A DNA stretch of 64,000 bases from Kosakonia radicincitans DSM 16656 (lineage in GTDB: Bacteria; Pseudomonadota; Gammaproteobacteria; Enterobacterales; Enterobacteriaceae). Where the stretch lies: positions 1 through 64,000 of the forward strand of contig NZ_CP018017.1 of assembly GCF_000280495.2 (NCBI RefSeq), written 5' to 3'. Shown in pieces: positions 60,445-64,000 of this stretch. The translations under genes were made by a program, and so were the position numbers. Under the pieces are notes generated by a model that saw only the letters and a program-made list of their open reading frames with translations, had not been told where the DNA came from and did not search any database. Position 1 is the stretch's first letter; every line of letters begins with the position of its first letter.

Positions 60445-61524
60445 TTATTTAAGTGCTTCAGAACCGAATACAGCTTCAACGATGAGATGCAAAGATTTTT
60501 TATCATCTGCTGATGCACGATTACCAATCTGATAATCGAAAGCTGTTAATAATGCACGTGGCATCTTTGCAGCTTTCATCATTGAGTAGCGGTCAAGCCA
60601 GGCCACCAGCGAACGAGTTGAACACGTTACTGATAAACGAGTGTCGGGAAGAACACCGTCCGGGAGTTTTGCACTGTTAGTATTGACACTAGTGTCAATT
60701 TCACCGGTGATATTCTTGCCTACAAAAAGACCGCGAATCATATTCGCAACGTCAACAAATTTCTCCGCGACTTTGGTGTCGGGGATATATTTGGTAATCA
60801 ATTTAGTCTCGGTTTCTTTTGGCATATAGTCAGCAGTGATAAACATATAGCGGTCAAGGTTGGCCACATTTAATGTTTTCACACCGCCATAAACGCCAGT
60901 AAAATCGCCCTGACCAATTGAGTTAGCCGTTGCAACAAATCTGAAGTTCGGGTGCTGTTTAATTACCTCGTTGGTTTCAGGAATAACTAAATTCCCTCCT
61001 TCGAGGATGGCGTTAAAGGCATTGGCACAGGATGGGTCTAATTGATCGTACTCATCGAGTAGGAAAATCAGTCCATACTTGTACGCCAGCGTCAGTGGGC
61101 CATGAACAAAAACAGTCTTGGTATCACCGGTCAGTTCATTACACTGAAGCCGGAGACCGCCAATGAGATTGTTAATATCCAGGTCTTGTGAAGCTGTAGT
61201 TTTCATGACAGGCCAGTTAAGTCTTGCTGCTACTTGTTCGACAACACTGGTTTTGCCACAACCTGTTGGGCCAGAGATCCACAGAGACTGATTTTGTGGA
61301 TAGTTAATCCACATCAGTACAGATGAACGCAAATACGCTTCAAAAACATAGTCGTCATTCTGTTTAGGCACGAATGCACTAAATGGATTGGCTGAGTCAA
61401 ATCCCTGGAACGGTTTAACTTTATCCATCTGATGATCTGGAACAACAATACCAAATACAGAAGGGTGGACAGGTGTAGAGCGCGCCATGATTTCAACAGA
61501 CAGGTTTGCGAAATTAGTAGTCAT
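60445..61524 (-). CDS. CobS-like MoxR-family AAA+ ATPase
   Basis: 359 residues from the ATG at 61524, preceded by GAGGTATATC. Walker A GPTGCGKT (85-92), Walker B LIFLLDEYD (152-160), a sensor-1 region (FRFVATANSIG) and a late arginine (CSTRSLVAW) are visible. This is the MoxR/CobS branch that works with VWA proteins. Closely linked to DUF3150 and the CobT-like gene, with terminators between the genes. Confidence 0.88.
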   Translation of the reverse strand: MTTNFANLSVEIMARSTPVHPSVFGIVVPDHQMDKVKPFQGFDSANPFSAFVPKQNDDYVFEAYLRSSVLMWINYPQNQSLWISGPTGCGKTSVVEQVAARLNWPVMKTTASQDLDINNLIGGLRLQCNELTGDTKTVFVHGPLTLAYKYGLIFLLDEYDQLDPSCANAFNAILEGGNLVIPETNEVIKQHPNFRFVATANSIGQGDFTGVYGGVKTLNVANLDRYMFITADYMPKETETKLITKYIPDTKVAEKFVDVANMIRGLFVGKNITGEIDTSVNTNSAKLPDGVLPDTRLSVTCSTRSLVAWLDRYSMMKAAKMPRALLTAFDYQIGNRASADDKKSLHLIVEAVFGSEALK

Positions 61525-61583
61525 GATATACCTCATTAAATTAGATAGATTTAAAAATTAAAAATTAATTAAGAAGAATGATG

Positions 61584-61961
61584 TTATGCAGCAATATCAG
61601 CACGTACTAAATCGACATGCTTATAATTGCGGCTAACACTGCCACTGTTATCAACACTGGTAACCTTTGGTGCATACGTTACATAAGAAACGATGCCTCT
61701 GGCTCTCAATGCAGAGACCAGAACAGGCATAAAATAGGTTTTGGCATAAACAAGTACACCATCAGCCTTATATTTATTACAGAGTGATGTAGCGATTTCA
61801 GCAAATTCTTTAGCTTTATCGGTCATAACATCTTCTGAAGGACAGGTATTAAAGGTCAACAGTTCACGTAATGCGTGTGATACTTGCTGATCGACATCAA
61901 TAACGCCCATTTCCCGTTGTTCTGGGGATGCAAGATATGCAGTCATATTTACAAGAAACAT
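61584..61961 (-). CDS. Hypothetical protein
   Basis: 125 residues from the ATG at 61961, preceded by GAGGAGTCTGATC. Soluble alpha-beta with two cysteines. First gene upstream of the CobS-like gene in the same direction. Not recognised. Confidence 0.6.
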   Translation of the reverse strand: MFLVNMTAYLASPEQREMGVIDVDQQVSHALRELLTFNTCPSEDVMTDKAKEFAEIATSLCNKYKADGVLVYAKTYFMPVLVSALRARGIVSYVTYAPKVTSVDNSGSVSRNYKHVDLVRADIAA

Positions 61962-62332
61962 GATCAGACTCCTCATTTAAAAAGATTAGTGAATTAGATG
62001 AATTAGGCCTTGCATGAAGGCTGAAGTTAGGTACTAGTTTCAGTTTGGGAGTGACTGAGGCACTTGTTGTTGTCTACGTGACAACAAAACACCTTTTTCG
62101 ACGGACAAAAAAGCCTGCCGCTTATGAGAGCCGCAGGCTATCGAATTTGTTTAGGCGAAAGAAATCCTTGTGAATACCAGGAGGTATTCAGGAGTGGCTT
62201 GAGCGCCGAATTTAGAAGGTGTTTAAAGGCAGTTGCCTGAAGTTAAGCGGACTAAGCCGCTATTTAAAGATAATAAAGGATGTGTAATTGGTCAAGCAAA
62301 AAAAAAGCCCAGTTTTAAACTGGGCTCAATAA
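61962..62332. other. Intergenic region with two terminators
   Basis: Two strong stems lie here: AGCCTGC/GCAGGCT at 62112-62139 and AGCCCAGTTT/AAACTGGGCT at 62306-62326, each with T tracts. The latter ends the exonuclease gene. The promoter of the 61961 gene probably lies between 61980 and 62100. No gene seen. Confidence 0.65.
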
Positions 62333-63442
62333 TTAAAAAACAACGTATTGTTGGGCTGAGTCTGTCTCTTCTGCACCAGGAGATACCAGTACGGAAGTGT
62401 CATCCAAAGGAATGTAGACAGTATCAGTCAGAGTTGATTTATATTCATAGGTACTTAACGAATTTCGTACCGATGACTGACCGTAACATTCTGGATGATG
62501 TTTGGGGTCAATAGATAATTTATCGCAGATTCGTTTGTAGCTCGGTTTTTCCGGTACGCGAGACTGAAGAAAACGAAAGCCAAAGCCATCGATTCTAACC
62601 AGCTCGTTATAGGAAAAGCCAATAGAAGCACCTAGACCCTGGATCAATAAATTGACCGCGTTCTGGTATTCTTCGAACTGCTTTTTCTTTAAAGCCAACT
62701 CTTTCTCCATCTGCTGCAATGTTCCAACTTGTCTGGCTATGTCTACCACACGAGCTTCGAGGTCGTCTGGAAGCTTAAAGCCTTGTGTCTGAGACATGAT
62801 TTCAGGGTCAGAGATAAGCAAAATATCTTTTTCCTTATCAAACGGTAGAGCTGTTTTTGTCTGAACCTTATTCCAGAAGTATTCGCAGGCAACCTGGACT
62901 CGATAAAACGCTTTCTTCGAAGGCATAATTTTAAAGACCTTGGTCTGGTCAGTGGCCGACCAAAACACAAGATACGCCTGGGGTGCGCCTGTTGTCAGCA
63001 GCTGGTGCTGAACTTGCCAGTAGTAATAACGGAATTCTGGCGATTTGGTTTCAAGCTGAAGAATAGAAAGATGTTTGCTCTCGCAAAGATTCTTTATCTC
63101 AAGGATTGAACCATCGTCGAACTGCCCATCCAGCGAAGCAATCATGTAAGGATACTTTTTGTTCCTTACACAGAAAGGCAGGGCGATTTGTCCAATCTCT
63201 TTTTCGCAGTAACTTCTGGCAAGTGCTTCAAGCTTTTTACCAGCATCAACCTGTTTAATGACAGAAAGGTCTTCTGCCTTAATCAGGCCAGCGTATTGCA
63301 AATAGAGTTCGTAGGGCGTTTTAGTTGCACCAGCCTCCTCTAACAGAATAGGGGAGCATGTTGCTGTCACACCAGTTTTACGCCATTCGAGCCATTCCTT
63401 TGAGCCCTGCACAACATCAACGACTTCATAAATGTCAGACAT
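62333..63442 (-). CDS. YqaJ-type phage-like recombination exonuclease
   Basis: 369 residues from the ATG at 63442, preceded by AAGGTGATCATT. The N-terminal motif GSKEWLEWRKTGVTATCSP, the catalytic Asp105 (ASLDG), Glu115-x-Lys117 (EIKN) and the WQVQHQL motif are those of lambda-exonuclease/YqaJ enzymes. A coiled segment lies near residues 240-265. It would degrade one strand of double-stranded ends for annealing. In SXT/IncC elements such a gene lies with bet and the CobS gene. Confidence 0.88.
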   Translation of the reverse strand: MSDIYEVVDVVQGSKEWLEWRKTGVTATCSPILLEEAGATKTPYELYLQYAGLIKAEDLSVIKQVDAGKKLEALARSYCEKEIGQIALPFCVRNKKYPYMIASLDGQFDDGSILEIKNLCESKHLSILQLETKSPEFRYYYWQVQHQLLTTGAPQAYLVFWSATDQTKVFKIMPSKKAFYRVQVACEYFWNKVQTKTALPFDKEKDILLISDPEIMSQTQGFKLPDDLEARVVDIARQVGTLQQMEKELALKKKQFEEYQNAVNLLIQGLGASIGFSYNELVRIDGFGFRFLQSRVPEKPSYKRICDKLSIDPKHHPECYGQSSVRNSLSTYEYKSTLTDTVYIPLDDTSVLVSPGAEETDSAQQYVVF

Positions 63443-63499
63443 AATGATCACCTTAAGATAAATTTAGAAAGTTAAACCGGCAGTTTCCTGCCGGATAAG

Positions 63500-64000
63500 T
63501 TAAGCGGCCAGAAGATCTTCAATAAGACCTTCTACCATTTCTTTTAGAGGGGGAAATGTCACATTGTTGAGAGCGGCATTGAGCCTCACAAAATCAGATG
63601 TATTAACAGCCTCAAGATATAACTTGTGTATTTCCATTGATTCGGCTTGGACTTCACCGACCCATTTGGCCGCGTCGGTTTTAAACTCACCCTTACCCAT
63701 TTTTTCGATGAAGTTAAGTACTTGAGTAAAATCGAAGCTACCTACTGCGTTAGTTAAATGATTTTTGAGAAGTGACCGACGGGATTTTTCTAAAGATAAG
63801 CGAGCGAATGCCAGCTCACTTTCATTCAGATCGAAACTGCTTTTTGCATCGTTTAAAATAGTTTCGTATCCAAGCGTCTTTTCTGCCCGGCTTACTAACT
63901 TTTTAATTCTGCGTTCAGCCCATTTTCTGACCCCGGGATGCTCAGACATTTCTTCATTGGACTGCCCATTGGTTTCTCCGGGTGGAGGGAGAATATCATC
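63500..64000 (-). CDS. Hypothetical protein, C-terminal part (runs off window end)
   Basis: The frame is open to the window edge, so the ATG at 63949 is not necessarily the start. At least 166 residues, charged, helical, with an acidic amphipathic C-terminus. Its position upstream of the exonuclease suggests the same recombination unit, but I do not recognise it as a Bet/RecT annealing protein. Confidence 0.65.
   Translation of the reverse strand, partial: DDILPPPGETNGQSNEEMSEHPGVRKWAERRIKKLVSRAEKTLGYETILNDAKSSFDLNESELAFARLSLEKSRRSLLKNHLTNAVGSFDFTQVLNFIEKMGKGEFKTDAAKWVGEVQAESMEIHKLYLEAVNTSDFVRLNAALNNVTFPPLKEMVEGLIEDLLAA

Noticed and set aside
57052..61524. Cobalamin (cobaltochelatase) function for the CobS/CobT-like genes
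   Set aside because: No CobN or other cobalamin genes are present, and the same pair is a standing part of conjugative elements.
62233..62514. Rightward 93-residue ORF
   Set aside because: It runs antisense over a terminator and the 3' end of the exonuclease gene and has no ribosome-binding site; a shadow frame.

Overview
The window is a stretch of a large conjugative plasmid from an enterobacterium. It reads like the backbone of an IncHI-type or related MOBH plasmid (Klebsiella/Enterobacter/Salmonella group). The evidence is a type Ia ParA/ParB pair, a ParM/ParR (StbA/StbB) pair, F-type mating-pair genes (traN, traG, traH, traF), a CobS/DUF3150/CobT-like module beside a YqaJ-type exonuclease, and dozens of small uncharacterised genes. 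No replication initiator, resistance gene, tRNA, rRNA or CRISPR array was recognised.

Layout. (1) 1-4.1 kb: a truncated gene, a small gene, parB-parA, the parA operator and seven exact-period 56-bp direct repeats. (2) 4.1-36.8 kb: an accessory region transcribed almost entirely leftward (minus strand). It holds small hypothetical proteins, an HNH nuclease, a leucine-rich-repeat protein, a glutaredoxin-like protein, a HAD-like protein, ccdAB, a Lar-like anti-restriction protein, a P-loop/membrane protein cluster and a DinG-like helicase. The main rightward exceptions are a Xre/RES toxin-antitoxin pair with its following small membrane gene, and one gene at 13.5 kb. (3) 36.8-39.3 kb: two long non-coding stretches with repeats and hairpins around a gene that resembles MobI, a plausible oriT/centromere zone. 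(4) 39.3-43.4 kb, rightward: parM-parR, a lytic transglycosylase, a two-gene regulator block whose second gene looks FlhC-like, and a lipoprotein. (5) 43.5-53 kb, leftward: traN, traG, traH, traF. (6) 53-64 kb, leftward: small genes, one cut by an IS3-family element with a clean 4-bp target duplication, then the CobT-like, DUF3150, CobS-like and exonuclease genes.

The most striking unexplained signal is in region 2. At least sixteen transcription units there start with the same element, TTCGTCA (usually CTTCGTCACC), followed 17-19 nt later by an AT-rich -10-like hexamer. In many cases the -10 lies inside an inverted repeat, and several copies also carry GTAAACAAAACGAA just downstream. Uniform gene polarity, an anti-restriction gene, toxin-antitoxin genes and a MobI-like gene at one edge suggest a leading region entered first during conjugation. 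The hairpin-embedded promoters could be single-strand promoters of the Frpo kind, used before the second strand is made. That model is inference, but it can be tested directly.

Other points: a transcript-like region with near-perfect Shine-Dalgarno sequences in front of an AUG-UAA start-stop and an 11-codon ORF (30.7-31.2 kb); a degenerate ~157-bp repeat array carrying repeated translation-start cassettes (38.2-38.7 kb); a shared AT-rich 5' leader in front of seven genes at 55-63 kb; and a 30-bp element shared by the parM and tra promoter regions.
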